Assembly: GCA_039944855.1 (NCBI GenBank)
Contig: JBDUXZ010000029.1
Location: 1 to 64,000, forward strand
Source: Rhodothermales bacterium
GTDB taxonomy: Bacteria; Bacteroidota; Rhodothermia; Rhodothermales; JANQRZ01
Reading direction: 5' to 3'
DNA: 64,000 bases
Below, one piece after another: positions 1 to 10,900 of the stretch. The translations under genes and the position numbers were made by a program. The notes beneath the pieces were generated by a model, which saw only the letters and a program-made list of their open reading frames with translations, did no database searches and was not told the DNA's origin. Every line of letters starts with the position of its first letter. The first letter of the stretch is position 1.

Positions 1-336
1 GCAGCGCGGCGACGTCACGCAGGCGGCGGCGCTCCTGGAGGGGTTGGCTCCCCGTGCCGTCGTGGCGGACACGGCCTACGACGCCGGCCACCTCGTACGC
101 CGGATCGCGCTCTGCGGGGCGGAGGTGGTGATCCCGTCGAATCCGTCGCGGAGCCTCAAGCGGGGCTTCGACCGTACGCTCTACGCGGAGCGGAACCAGA
201 TCGAGCGGTACTTCGGCCGGCTCAAGCACTACCGGCGGATCGCGACGCGCTACGAGAAGACGGGGCGGAACTACCTCGCCTTCGTGCAGCTCGTCTCGAC
301 CCTCACCCTACTCCGTTGATTGTCCACACGACCTAG
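1..336. mobile_element. right end of an IS5-like insertion sequence
   Basis: The transposase stop at 319 is followed at once by ttgtccacacgacc (320-333), which has the position and look of a terminal inverted repeat. It is followed by tag, or ctag if the last c is counted, which fits the YTAR targets of the IS427 subgroup. The left end lies outside the window, so the repeat cannot be matched to its partner. The boundary is an inference. Confidence 0.45.
2..319 (+). CDS. IS5-family transposase, C-terminal part (5' end outside window)
   Basis: The reading frame is open from the window edge to a TGA at 317-319, so this is the C-terminal third of a protein that starts upstream. It carries the last part of a DDE transposase of the IS5 type: VVADTAYDAGHL holds the second catalytic Asp region, and ERNQIERYFGRLKHYRRIAT holds the final catalytic Glu in the usual Y-(2)-R-(3)-E-(6)-K-like spacing, followed by the ending TRYEKTGRNYLAF typical of the family. 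It would catalyse cut-and-paste movement of its own element. Whether the full gene is intact cannot be judged from this window. No accessory cargo is seen between it and the neighbouring genes. Confidence 0.85.
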   Translation, partial: QRGDVTQAAALLEGLAPRAVVADTAYDAGHLVRRIALCGAEVVIPSNPSRSLKRGFDRTLYAERNQIERYFGRLKHYRRIATRYEKTGRNYLAFVQLVSTLTLLR

Positions 337-439
337 CTACACGCCCAGTGTGGTACGAACTCGGGGCCCCTCCGCGGTCGCCTCGTCTGCGAGGGAGGGA
401 TAGCACACCGATTCTTAACCTCAGCACCGGTGGCGTGGG

Positions 440-820
440 TTGTGCCGCCCTCCGTGGGAGGCGATCTTCGGCGTCGTGGTCTTCCTCGTCCTCATAGCGC
501 TCGCCCTCCTCGCCCCCGCGCTCGACGCCGGCGATGGCTGCTGCACGATCGCCCCCGATGGGATCCACGCGGTCGACGGGGATGCTACCGTCTCCAGCCC
601 TTCGGATATGGAACCGGTACGCGAGGAGCCCTGCGATTCGCGCTGCCCACCAGGAGACGGCTGCTGCGCGGTGTGCGTCGGGTGTTGCAAGACGGCCCTT
701 CGCTCTGCACCTCCCTGCGACGCCACCCGGGCCAGCTCTCCAGATGCGGTGCCCCTCGTCACCTCTCCCCTCTCCGCCACCGATCCCGGCCGCTCCATCT
801 GGCATCCACCCCGTGGCTGA
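440..820 (+). CDS. small Cys-rich membrane-anchored or exported protein
   Basis: This 126-residue frame has a hydrophobic N-terminus (residues 8-28) followed by a tail with repeated cysteine pairs: GDGCC at 31-35, PCDSRC at 64-69, GDGCCAVCVGCC at 72-83 and C93. The only available start is a TTG at 440. Codons in the first half use G or C in third position, as in real genes here, while the overlapping frames do not. It lies 125 bases upstream of a TonB receptor and in the same orientation as a metal-exporting ATPase further on. Small Cys-rich exported proteins next to TonB receptors and metal transporters are common in Bacteroidota (DUF6660 or HYC_CC_PP-like proteins). The layout is similar but I cannot assign it to either. 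A periplasmic metal-binding role is inference; the overlapping frames make even its existence uncertain. Confidence 0.5.
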   Translation: MCRPPWEAIFGVVVFLVLIALALLAPALDAGDGCCTIAPDGIHAVDGDATVSSPSDMEPVREEPCDSRCPPGDGCCAVCVGCCKTALRSAPPCDATRASSPDAVPLVTSPLSATDPGRSIWHPPRG

Positions 821-945
821 CGATCGTCGCCTCGCCGACGTTCGCGCCCGCTGAGCGGGCTTCGCCCACGCCATTTCTGCCAGACCTATCCGCTATCGCG
901 TCGCCCTCCGGGTGCACGCCGGTACTGCGGACCAGCCACGGATCC

Positions 946-3204
946 ATGCCTCTTCGTTTCCCTCAGGCCCTCCTTCGGCCTGCCCTCCTCGCGCTCGCCC
1001 TCTGCGGACTGCTCGCCACGACGGCCCCCGCCGCTGCCCAGCACACCCTCCTCGTCCGCGTCACCGACGAGCACACCGGCAACCCGCTGCCCGGCGCGAG
1101 CGTCGTGCTCGACGGAACGGCGGCGGGCGCCGCCACGGGAGCCGACGGCCTCGCCACCGTGACGGGCATCCCGGACGGTGAGCAAGCCTTCACCGTCTCC
1201 TTCGTCGGCTTCGAGCCGGCGCAGTTCACGCTCTCGTTCCCCCGGCCCGAGCCCGAGGCCCTCGTCGAGGTCGCACTGGAGGAAGAGCACGACGACCTCG
1301 GCGAGGTCGTGGTCGGGGCGACGCGGACGAGTCGGACGATGGCGGAGATCCCCACGCGCGTAGAGACGATTGCCGGCGAGGAGATCGACGAGAAGATCTC
1401 GATGGACCCGTCGAACATCTCGATGCTGCTGAACGAGTCGCCCGGCATCGTCGTGCAGCAGACGTCGGCCGTCTCCGGCAACGCCTCGATCCGCATCCAG
1501 GGCCTCGATGGCCGCTACACGCAGCTCCTCAAAGACGGCTTCCCCCTCTACGGCGGGTTCTCCGGCGGGCTCTCCCTCCTCCAGGTCCCGCCGCTCGACC
1601 TCCGCCAGGTCGAGATCATCAAGGGCCCGGCCTCGACGCTCTACGGCGGCGACGCGATCGCCGGTCTCGTCAACCTCGTCTCGAAGACGCCGAGCGAGGA
1701 GGCGGAACGCTCCCTCCTCCTCAACGCGACGAGCGCGGGCGGCTTCGACGCGGGCGCCTTCCTTGCCGAACGCGTTGGGCGCTTCGGCTACACGCTCCTC
1801 GCCTCGGGCAACCTCCAGCAAGCCTACGATGGCGACGGCGACGCCTTCACCAACATCCCCCGCACGCGCCGCGCGACCGCCGCGCCGCGTCTCTACTACT
1901 ACCCCTCGGAGACGACGACGGTGTGGGTCGGCCTCGCGGGCACCGTGGAAGAGCGTGAGGGTGGCGACGTCGCCGTCATCGATGGGGACGACGTGGACGG
2001 AGCCACCTTCGTCGAGCGAAGCGAGAGCCGGCGGCTCACGTCGCAGGCCCGGCTCGACCACGCCCTCTCGGAACGGACGACGCTCACGCTGAAGCAGAGC
2101 ACGAGCCTGTTCGACCGCAGCGTGGAACTGCCGGGCTACCGGTTCGAGGGGACGCAGACGGCCACCTACGCCGAGGCCTCAGGCCTCTTCCGCCTCGGCG
2201 CTCACGACCTCGTCGCCGGACTCGACCTCCGCACCGACGCCTTCGACCAGGACCCCACGGACGAAGCAGGACCTGACGCGGAACTGGATTACGCGCACCT
2301 CACCGCCGGGGCCTTCGTGCAAGACACGTGGGACGTGGCGGACCGGCTCGCCGTCGAGCTCGGACTCCGGGGCGACGTTCACGACGAGTACGGCTTCTTC
2401 GCGCTCCCCCGCGCCTCGGCGCTCTACCGCATCACGGAGCGCGTCAGCGCCCGCCTCACCGGCGGGCTGGGCTATAAAGCGCCGACGGTGTTCCTCGAAC
2501 CGTCGGAGGAGCGGGCGTTCGCCGGCGTCCTCCCCCTCGGCGACGACGTAGACGCGGAGACCTCGTACGGCGGCACGTTCGACATAAACGTGGAGACGGT
2601 CCTCTTCGACCGCGTCTCGCTCTCGCTCAACCAGGCGCTCTACCTCACGCGGCTCGACGACGCGCTCGTACCGGTCGTCGAGATTGGCCGAGAGGGCCCG
2701 GCCGATGGCCTGCTCCGGTACCGGAACGCGGGCGGCCCCGTCCGCACGCAGGGGCTCGAAACGAACGCCCGGTTCGGCCTCGGCGACTTCAAGCTGTTCC
2801 TCGGCTACGTCTACCTCGACGCGACGACGACCGACCGCGGCGGCGTCCGCGACGCCGCCGGCGACGAGCGGACCCGGCTCGCCCTCACGCCCGAGCACAA
2901 GACATACACCGTGCTCGTGTGGGAGCAGCACGGGCGCGGCCGCGTCGGGTTGGAAGCGTACTACACCGGCCCGCAGCGGCTCTCCGACGGCGAGCGCGTG
3001 CCGGGCTACTGGATCACCGGCGTCATGGCCGAGTGGCGGGTGGGACCGGCCCGCCTCTTCCTCAACTTCGAGAACTTCCTCGACACGCAGCAGACGAACT
3101 ACGATCCCGTCGTGCTCGGCCCACGGGCCACGCCGACCTTCGCCGAGGTGTGGGCGCCGACGGACGGGTTCGTCGTCAACGGCGGCGTGAAATATGAGTT
3201 CTAA
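946..3204 (+). CDS. TonB-dependent receptor with carboxypeptidase-like N-terminal domain
   Basis: A 752-residue outer-membrane receptor for energised uptake of a scarce ligand, probably a metal chelate or metal-loaded molecule given its neighbours. The start is set at the ATG that begins a clear signal peptide (MPLRFPQALLRPALL, cleavage after APAAAQ near residue 29); the frame stays open further upstream but that stretch lacks coding character. Residues ~33-110 form a CarboxypepD_reg-like beta sandwich (VTDEHTGNPLPGASV), followed by the plug (ETIAGEEIDEKIS, IRIQGLDGRYTQLLKDG, IKGPASTLYGGDAIAGLVN) and a beta barrel that ends in aromatic NGGVKYEF, as expected for BAM substrates. Its length is typical. 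It resembles the smaller ferric- or metal-type receptors rather than the ~1000-residue SusC type, and no SusD follows. The substrate is not determined. Confidence 0.9.
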   Translation: MPLRFPQALLRPALLALALCGLLATTAPAAAQHTLLVRVTDEHTGNPLPGASVVLDGTAAGAATGADGLATVTGIPDGEQAFTVSFVGFEPAQFTLSFPRPEPEALVEVALEEEHDDLGEVVVGATRTSRTMAEIPTRVETIAGEEIDEKISMDPSNISMLLNESPGIVVQQTSAVSGNASIRIQGLDGRYTQLLKDGFPLYGGFSGGLSLLQVPPLDLRQVEIIKGPASTLYGGDAIAGLVNLVSKTPSEEAERSLLLNATSAGGFDAGAFLAERVGRFGYTLLASGNLQQAYDGDGDAFTNIPRTRRATAAPRLYYYPSETTTVWVGLAGTVEEREGGDVAVIDGDDVDGATFVERSESRRLTSQARLDHALSERTTLTLKQSTSLFDRSVELPGYRFEGTQTATYAEASGLFRLGAHDLVAGLDLRTDAFDQDPTDEAGPDAELDYAHLTAGAFVQDTWDVADRLAVELGLRGDVHDEYGFFALPRASALYRITERVSARLTGGLGYKAPTVFLEPSEERAFAGVLPLGDDVDAETSYGGTFDINVETVLFDRVSLSLNQALYLTRLDDALVPVVEIGREGPADGLLRYRNAGGPVRTQGLETNARFGLGDFKLFLGYVYLDATTTDRGGVRDAAGDERTRLALTPEHKTYTVLVWEQHGRGRVGLEAYYTGPQRLSDGERVPGYWITGVMAEWRVGPARLFLNFENFLDTQQTNYDPVVLGPRATPTFAEVWAPTDGFVVNGGVKYEF

Positions 3205-3883
3205 TGGCGCTGGACCTCGGGGCGCCAAGGGGTTCGAGGGCGGCTGCGACGAATTTCCGCATGGAAATTTCCGCATGGAAATGCGCTGGCACACTTACCT
3301 GAACCTCCGCCGTGACGATAACCCAGACTCCACCATCGCACCGAAATTCTTCTTTCCCGACATCATCACTGAAGACAAAGTCGTACGCCGACGTGGCTCC
3401 TTTGGAGCGGATGATTGGCAAGAGTGAGTTATGTGTGGAGGGTGGAACCGCCCCATCAAATCCGGTTATTATGCGCTCTGTCATTACGCTTATGATCGAG
3501 CGCACCACCACGCCTCTATGTGCCCCGAAAGCAATAGCCCAGCAGTAGATCGGCCCCAAGAAAGACAGCCTCTCACGTTCAGCATGTACGGCTTCGACCC
3601 GTATCCGTGGGAGCGTGACCGGATCCATCGGTACTCCGTCAACCGCCCGCTGTGGTGGCGGATGTGGCTCCGATTCCGGGAATTTGGTGCTCAGGTAGGG
3701 ATCTCGTAGGACGGACGCGGGGGCGAACATACCCGATGCGCCCCCTGTGGTTATCGAAGTCAGGATGCGGAGGCCCCCTTCCGACCGGCCGCGTTATGTT
3801 GAGGGCGTAGCTCTACCTCCCTCCCCTCCCGCCCGGGCGCGCCGACCGATGATCGGAGCGTCTGCTCGGAGCCGCACGCCGCC
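3205..3883. other. 679-base gap, mostly non-coding, lower G+C
   Basis: No recognised gene lies between the TonB receptor and the metal ATPase. Base composition is visibly lower in G+C over 3290-3560 than in the neighbours. One short frame with normal codon use, 3584-3709 on the + strand (41 residues, Trp/Arg-rich, starting MYGFDPYPWERDRIHRYS), could be a small gene or the tail of a decayed one; I do not recognise it. A tandem repeat at 3253-3280 is listed separately. The stretch may be the footprint of an old insertion. Confidence 0.4.
3253..3280. repeat. perfect 14-base tandem repeat, each unit an imperfect palindrome
   Basis: The unit atttccgcatggaa occurs twice back to back (3253-3266 and 3267-3280). 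Each unit contains TTCC-N4-GGAA, so the pair looks like two adjacent dimer-binding sites. It lies 49 bases after the TonB receptor stop and 600 bases before the ATPase start. It could be an operator or a chance tandem. Confidence 0.5.
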
Positions 3884-6382
3884 ATGTCGGAGACCTTCCG
3901 TCTCGATCTCCCCGTCCTCCTCCCGGACATCCCCGACGAGCGCGATGCCTGCGTGGCTCGCCTCACCGACGAGCTCGCGGCCACGGAAGGCGTCGAGCGC
4001 GCCCACGTCCTCCCGGCGGAGAACGGCGTGCCCGCTCGGGTCTGCATCCACTACGACCCCGGTGCCGTCGCCCTCCCCCGCATCCGCCGCATCGCCGAGC
4101 GGACCGGCGCCCGCATCACCGGGCGCTACGGCCACGTGCTGTGGGAGATTGACGGGCTCGCCCATCAGCGCCGCGCGCGCACGGTCGCCGAGCGACTGAA
4201 GCAGCAGCCGGGCGTCGTCGAGGCCGAGGCGAACGCGACCGGGCCGATCCGCATCGAGTTCGACCGCGAAGCCACCGATGAGGCCGCGCTCCGGCGCGCA
4301 CTCGACGGGCTCGGCGTCACGGTCGCCGCCGCTGTGCCTGCCGAGCAGGCGGCGCTCCCCGGTCACCGCGACCACGAGGGACACGACCACGCGCCGGGCG
4401 AGCATCACGAACACGCAGGGGGCAGTGGGGCGCACGGCCACGCCCACGGCGGCATCTTCGGCGAGCGGACCGAGCTGATTTTCGCTGTCCTCTCCGGCGT
4501 CTGCGTCGTAACGGGGTGGCTGCTGGGGGCGCTCACCGAGATCGTCGCGTGGGTGCCGCTCGCCCTCTTCATCGGGGCGTATTTCTTCGGCGGGTGGTTC
4601 ACCGTCCGCGAGGCCGTAGACTCGATTCGCGCCGGGCGGTTCGAGATCGACTTCCTCATGCTCGTCGCCGCGGCCGGGGCCGCCGCGCTCGGCGAGTGGT
4701 TCGAGGGCGCGCTGCTGCTCTTCCTCTTCTCGATCGGCCACGCGCTCGAAGGCTACGCGATGGGCCGCGCGCGGAAGGCCATCGAAGCCCTCGCCGACCT
4801 CGCCCCCGAAACGGCCTTCGTCCGCCGCGACGGCGCCGAGCGCGAGGTGCCCGTCGAGGAACTGCGCGTGGGCGACACGGTCGTCGTAAAGACGAACGAG
4901 CGGCTGCCCGCCGACGGGTTCGTCGTCAAGGGCGAGAGCGACGTGAACCAGGCGCCCGTCACCGGCGAGAGCGTGCCCGTGGACAAGCGGCCCGTGGACG
5001 ATGCCGAGGCCGCGCTCGAAAACCCGCAGGCGCTCGCCGCCGACCATCGCGTCTTCGCCGGCACCATCAACGGGAGCGGCGCGCTCGAGGTCGTCGTAAC
5101 GAAGACGGCGAGCGAGTCCACGCTCGCCCGCGTCGTCCAACTCGTGACGGAGGCCGAGACGGAGCGGTCGCCGACGCAGCGTTTCACCGACCGGTTCGAG
5201 CGGGTCTTCGTGCCCGCCGTGCTCGCCCTCGTCGTTCTGCTCCACTTCGCGTTCGTCGTCGTGGACGAGACCTTCGCCCAGTCATTCTACCGAGCGATGG
5301 CCGTGCTCGTCGCGGCCAGCCCGTGCGCGCTCGCGATCGCGACGCCAAGCGCCGTGCTTTCGGGCGTGGCGCGGGCCGGGCGCGGCGGCGTCCTCGTCAA
5401 AGGCGGCGGGCCGCTCGAAAACCTCGGCCAGCTCACGGCGATGGCCTTCGACAAAACCGGGACGCTTACGGAGGGCGCCCCGCGCGTGACGGACGTGGTG
5501 CCCGCCGAGGGCGCGACGGCCGAGGAGTTGCTTACGACTGCTGTCGCCGTCGAGCGGCTGAGCGACCACCCGCTCGCGAAAGCCGTCGTCCGGCACGGCG
5601 AGGCCGAGGGCGTCGCGTCCGCCGAAGCGCACGACCTCCAGAGCATCACCGGCCGCGGCATCCGCGCCGACCTCGGCGGCGACCCCGTGTTCATCGGGAA
5701 AGACGTCCTCTTCGCCGAAGTCCCCGGCCCGCCGCTCCCCGACGCCGTCCGGCAGACCGTCGAGCGGCTCGAAACCGAGGGTCGAACGACCTTCGTCGTC
5801 CGCCGGGGCGACCGCTACCTCGGCGTGGTGGGGCTGATGGATACGCCGCGCGAGGCGGCCGAAGAGACCATCGCCCGGCTCCGTGCTCTCGGCATCGAGC
5901 GCATGGTCATGATCTCCGGCGACAACCAGCGCGTGGCCGACGCCGTCGCGAGGGCCGTCGGGCTCGACGAGGCGCGCGGCGACCTCATGCCCGACGACAA
6001 AGTGGAGACGATCCGAGCCCTCGGCCGCGAGGCCAAGGTGGCGATGGTCGGCGACGGCGTCAACGACGCGCCCGCGATGGCGAACGCGACGGTCGGCATC
6101 GCGATGGGCGCGGCGGGCTCCGACGTCGCGCTCGAAACGGCCGACGTGGCGCTCATGTCCGACGACCTCCGGCACCTCCCGTTCGCCGTCGGGCTGAGCC
6201 GGAAGACGCGGGGCATCATCCGGCAGAACCTGTGGCTCAGCCTCGGGATGGTGGCGTTCCTCGTCCCGGCGACGATCTTCGGGCTCGGGATCGGCCCCGC
6301 GGTGGCGCTCCACGAGGGCAGCACGCTCATCGTCGTGTTCAACGCGCTCCGTCTCCTTGCGTACCGCGAGCCGCAGGGGTGA
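3884..6382 (+). CDS. heavy-metal P-type ATPase, P1B-4-like (Co/Fe/Zn exporter)
   Basis: An 832-residue metal-exporting ATPase of the inner membrane. Residues 1-150 form two divergent heavy-metal-associated-like folds without CxxC, followed by a His-rich segment at ~160-189 (HRDHEGHDHAP, GAHGHAHGG) likely to bind metal in the cytosol. The core has all P-type signatures: TGES, the phosphorylated Asp in DKTGTLTEG (~523), the HP motif in SDHPLAKAV and the hinge MVGDGVNDAPAMANA. The membrane metal site reads SPC (SPCALAIATP, ~478) rather than CPC, and HEGST occurs in the last helix (~809). In the family, SPC plus HEG(G/S)T marks the P1B-4 group (CoaT/CtpD), which exports Co2+, Fe2+ or Zn2+. It probably works with the upstream TonB receptor and Cys-rich protein in metal homeostasis. 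Exact metal is inference. Confidence 0.93.
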   Translation: MSETFRLDLPVLLPDIPDERDACVARLTDELAATEGVERAHVLPAENGVPARVCIHYDPGAVALPRIRRIAERTGARITGRYGHVLWEIDGLAHQRRARTVAERLKQQPGVVEAEANATGPIRIEFDREATDEAALRRALDGLGVTVAAAVPAEQAALPGHRDHEGHDHAPGEHHEHAGGSGAHGHAHGGIFGERTELIFAVLSGVCVVTGWLLGALTEIVAWVPLALFIGAYFFGGWFTVREAVDSIRAGRFEIDFLMLVAAAGAAALGEWFEGALLLFLFSIGHALEGYAMGRARKAIEALADLAPETAFVRRDGAEREVPVEELRVGDTVVVKTNERLPADGFVVKGESDVNQAPVTGESVPVDKRPVDDAEAALENPQALAADHRVFAGTINGSGALEVVVTKTASESTLARVVQLVTEAETERSPTQRFTDRFERVFVPAVLALVVLLHFAFVVVDETFAQSFYRAMAVLVAASPCALAIATPSAVLSGVARAGRGGVLVKGGGPLENLGQLTAMAFDKTGTLTEGAPRVTDVVPAEGATAEELLTTAVAVERLSDHPLAKAVVRHGEAEGVASAEAHDLQSITGRGIRADLGGDPVFIGKDVLFAEVPGPPLPDAVRQTVERLETEGRTTFVVRRGDRYLGVVGLMDTPREAAEETIARLRALGIERMVMISGDNQRVADAVARAVGLDEARGDLMPDDKVETIRALGREAKVAMVGDGVNDAPAMANATVGIAMGAAGSDVALETADVALMSDDLRHLPFAVGLSRKTRGIIRQNLWLSLGMVAFLVPATIFGLGIGPAVALHEGSTLIVVFNALRLLAYREPQG

Positions 6383-6421
6383 GCGTTGGCATCGGCCGGG
6401 CGGCGTCGTATGTTGGAGCCA

Positions 6422-8500
<2,079 letters not shown>

Positions 8501-8542
8501 CCGTGCCCCGTATCTTGCGGGACCGATAGACTCCCGCCCCCG

Positions 8543-9940
8543 ATGAAAGGATTCGTCCCAACCCCGCCCCCCGTAGTCGACGACATGGTGGCCCGGCTAT
8601 TCGCCGACGCCCCGCCGTCGCCCGAACACCTCCTTCTCGACCCGGGGTGCGGCGAGGGCGAGTTCGTCGAGGGCGTGCTGCGGTGGTGCCAGCAGCATGC
8701 CTCCCCGCCGCCTCGCCTGCTAGGGGTTGAGGTGCATCCGGGCCGAGCGGCCGAGGCACGCAGCCGTTTCGCTGGCGAGCCGAGCGTGGAGATTGTCGAG
8801 GCGGATTTCTTGGAGTGGGCGGGGCCTGCCGCCGACTACGTCGTCGGGAACCCTCCGTACGTTCCGATCACGCAACTCACCGAGCGTGAGAAAGCACGCT
8901 ACCGCGAACACTTCGCCACGGCTTCCGGCCGCTTCGATTTGTACGGGTTGTTCTTCGAGCAAGCGCTCCGCCTCCTCAGCGAGAACGGGCGCCTCGTGTT
9001 CATCACGCCGGAGAAGTACCTCTCCGTCGGTGCTGCAAAACCGCTGCGCAAGATGCTCGCACACCGCACTGTCAGCGAGGTGGTCTTGCTCAGCGAGGAC
9101 ACCTTTTCCGGTCTCGTAACATACCCCGCAGTAACGGTCGTCGATGCCGTCCCGTCGGCCGAACCCACGCGCGTGACCCTGCGAGACGGCTCCTCACGGT
9201 TCGTTACGTTCCCGAAGGATGGGTCTTCCGTCAACGCCTTGATCCACGGCGCGGACAAGACAGCATCCCGCCTCACGCTCGCTGACGTGACCCGCCGTAT
9301 CAGTTGCGGCGTTGCCACCGGAGCAGACCGCGTGTTCGTGCAGCCTCTCGATGCGCTCCCGCCACACCTGCAGCCGTATGCGTACCCAACGCTCGCCGGG
9401 CGCCAGCTCGAGCCCGAGGCTGAGCCCGTGCCTTCGGACGTGATGCTCGTACCCTACGATCGTCAAGGCGCGTTGCTTGCCCCCGACCATCTAGGGGACC
9501 TCGGCGCCTACCTCGCCGAGCCGAGCCGGAAGGAAACCCTCTTACGCCGCACGTGCGTCCGGCGCAAACCGTGGTATGCCTTCCACGAAACCCCACCGAT
9601 GGCCGACCTGCTGAGGCCGAAACTCCTCTGTAAAGACATCGCGCCCGAGCCTCACTTCTGGATTGACCGCGCGGGGACCATTGTCCCTCGTCACTCCACT
9701 TACTACATCGTGCCGCGAGATGCCAGCCACCTCGACCTGCTCGCCGAGGTACTCAACAGCGCGGCGACGTCAAAGTGGCTAATGGCGCACGCCCAACCGG
9801 CAGCGAACGGGTACCGGAGGCTGCAGAGTTCTGTCTTGAAACGGATTCCCTTCCCCGATGCGCTGATCTCTCGCTTGGTCGGCCCTCTCGAAGCAAGTCG
9901 CCAGGACGCCCGTCAATCGGCGCTCTCGCTCACGTCCTAG
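8543..9940 (+). CDS. N6-adenine DNA methyltransferase (type II RM, TaqI/Eco57I-like)
   Basis: A 465-residue class I SAM-dependent methyltransferase. The SAM-binding motif I reads LLLDPGCGEGEFVEG (residues ~30-45), and the catalytic motif IV is NPPY (103-106), which fits methylation of adenine N6. The order motif I before NPPY, then a C-terminal half with LLRPKLLCKDI and HSTYYIVPR, resembles the TaqI/Eco57I gamma class, where the C-terminal domain reads the target sequence. It would protect DNA from the nuclease encoded right behind it (12 bases between stop and next ATG). Codon third positions are less G/C-rich than in thiC or rtcB, and the pair sits between two copies of the thiC 3' end, both signs of transfer. 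Target sequence cannot be predicted. Confidence 0.88.
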   Translation: MKGFVPTPPPVVDDMVARLFADAPPSPEHLLLDPGCGEGEFVEGVLRWCQQHASPPPRLLGVEVHPGRAAEARSRFAGEPSVEIVEADFLEWAGPAADYVVGNPPYVPITQLTEREKARYREHFATASGRFDLYGLFFEQALRLLSENGRLVFITPEKYLSVGAAKPLRKMLAHRTVSEVVLLSEDTFSGLVTYPAVTVVDAVPSAEPTRVTLRDGSSRFVTFPKDGSSVNALIHGADKTASRLTLADVTRRISCGVATGADRVFVQPLDALPPHLQPYAYPTLAGRQLEPEAEPVPSDVMLVPYDRQGALLAPDHLGDLGAYLAEPSRKETLLRRTCVRRKPWYAFHETPPMADLLRPKLLCKDIAPEPHFWIDRAGTIVPRHSTYYIVPRDASHLDLLAEVLNSAATSKWLMAHAQPAANGYRRLQSSVLKRIPFPDALISRLVGPLEASRQDARQSALSLTS

Positions 9941-9952
9941 CCCGTGCCTCGA

Positions 9953-10675
9953 ATGGACTCCGTTGACACCCTTCTGAAGCACGCGCTCGATGCGCTCGCG
10001 TCAAAGGAGGGGTACGCCAAGCGTAAGCAAGCCTACTCCCAAGAAATGTCGGCTGCGATTGCCTCTGCCTTTTCCGAAGCGGTGCGACAACGTGGGATGC
10101 GCGAGGCGCTCCCTGCTCCCCCGGGATCGGACGGTCCCTCCGGCTCCGAGCGGCGCATGGCCGGCGGGATCGGCGCCAAGAAGGTGGATGTAACGTGGGC
10201 TACGGAGGAGTGCGGGCTCATCTTCTCGATCTCCGTCAAAACGATCAATTGGCGTGACGCCCGCTCCGGCAACTTCCAGAAAAACCTTACCAACAGGCGC
10301 GGCGACCTCCTCTTCGAAGCTGTCACGCTGCACCGACGGTTCCCGTACGCAGTCGTACTGGGATTTCTCTTTTTGGACGTAGGTGCACTGAGAGACGGCA
10401 CGGACCTCCGCAACTCGACGTTCCACAACGCGCACCAACGCTTGAAGCTGTTCACAGGACGCGACGATCCCGGAGACCGCGAAGAGCAATTCGAGCGACT
10501 CTACATCGTTCTCGTGGACGCCGACCCACAAGGGAGTCAAGCGACGTGCTACCACGTCGGCGATCCCGCAGAGCCCGTTTCATTCGAGCAAGCGTTTCAC
10601 GAAGCCATCGTGCGCGTCGCCGAGAGGAACCCCGACTTCTACGAAGTCGACGACGGACGCATTACGCGCCTCTGA
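9953..10675 (+). CDS. putative type II restriction endonuclease
   Basis: A 240-residue protein (243 if the GTG at 9944 is used) located directly behind a DNA adenine methyltransferase. The central strand-turn-strand GIGAKKVDVTWATEECG followed by IFSISVKT has the layout of a PD-(D/E)xK nuclease core, with Asp in KKVD and Lys in SVK. The acidic residue normally two before that Lys is Ser here, so the assignment rests partly on context. Later motifs NFQKNLTNRRGD, TLHRRFPYAVV and HQRLKLFTGRDDP look conserved-family-like. It would cut unmethylated DNA at the same site its partner modifies. Base composition is less G+C-rich than the neighbours. Alternatives: a nicking or methylation-dependent nuclease. 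Confidence 0.65.
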   Translation: MDSVDTLLKHALDALASKEGYAKRKQAYSQEMSAAIASAFSEAVRQRGMREALPAPPGSDGPSGSERRMAGGIGAKKVDVTWATEECGLIFSISVKTINWRDARSGNFQKNLTNRRGDLLFEAVTLHRRFPYAVVLGFLFLDVGALRDGTDLRNSTFHNAHQRLKLFTGRDDPGDREEQFERLYIVLVDADPQGSQATCYHVGDPAEPVSFEQAFHEAIVRVAERNPDFYEVDDGRITRL

Positions 10676-10702
10676 CGCTCGCGCATCCCCTCGGCAATCT
10701 TC

Positions 10703-10763
10703 GCTCGATGAAGATCACCCAGGACGTCCGCGACTACGCCGAGGAGCACGGCGTCGACGTCGA
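10703..10763 (+). repeat. 61-base direct repeat, copy 2 (thiC remnant)
   Basis: Identical to 8361-8421 inside thiC. Together the copies bracket a 2342-base unit with the methyltransferase and nuclease genes. Recombination between them would delete the unit and restore a single thiC. Confidence 0.95.
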
Positions 10764-10842
10764 AGCGGCGATTCCCGAGGGGATGCGCGAGCGCGCCGAG
10801 GCCTTCCGCGAGGGTGGCGGCGAGCTCTATCAAAAGGTGTAG
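10703..10842 (+). pseudogene. thiC: displaced thiC 3'-end remnant
   Basis: This 140-base stretch encodes the last 45 residues of a ThiC protein ([16 protein letters not shown] to GGELYQKV, stop at 10842) with no thiC body in front. The third cluster Cys codon tgc is cgc here (10702-10704). The first 61 bases equal 8361-8421; the rest differs at 19 of 79 positions, largely by substitutions that keep the protein similar. It is best read as the original end of thiC pushed away when the restriction-modification pair inserted. The direction of the event is inferred. Translation from its internal ATG is possible but unlikely to matter. Confidence 0.85.
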
Positions 10843-10851
10843 CCCAGCGCA

Positions 10852-10888
10852 CCCGCCGCGCCGGAAGAGGAGAATCCGGCGCGGCGGG
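10852..10888. terminator. strong hairpin between convergent genes
   Basis: A 13-base-pair G+C stem, cccgccgcgccgg (10852-10864) with ccggcgcggcggg (10876-10888) and an 11-base loop, lies between the thiC remnant and the convergent rtcB stop. There is no long T run, so termination would rely on the stem or on Rho. It may serve both directions. Confidence 0.6.
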
Positions 10889-10900
10889 CGCATGCTGGCC

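Noticed and set aside
430-945. N-terminal extension of the TonB receptor to 430
   Set aside because: The added sequence is Arg/Pro-rich, has no signal peptide, and overlaps the better-coded Cys-rich frame; a classical signal starts at 946.
3884-4330. Classical CxxC heavy-metal-associated domains in the ATPase N-terminus
   Set aside because: The fold pattern is hinted at but no CxxC is present; metal binding is more likely in the His-rich segment.
10546-10842. A 98-residue gene ending in the thiC-like tail
   Set aside because: Its first part is the nuclease gene read in another frame. Only the tail from 10703 has meaning, as a thiC remnant.
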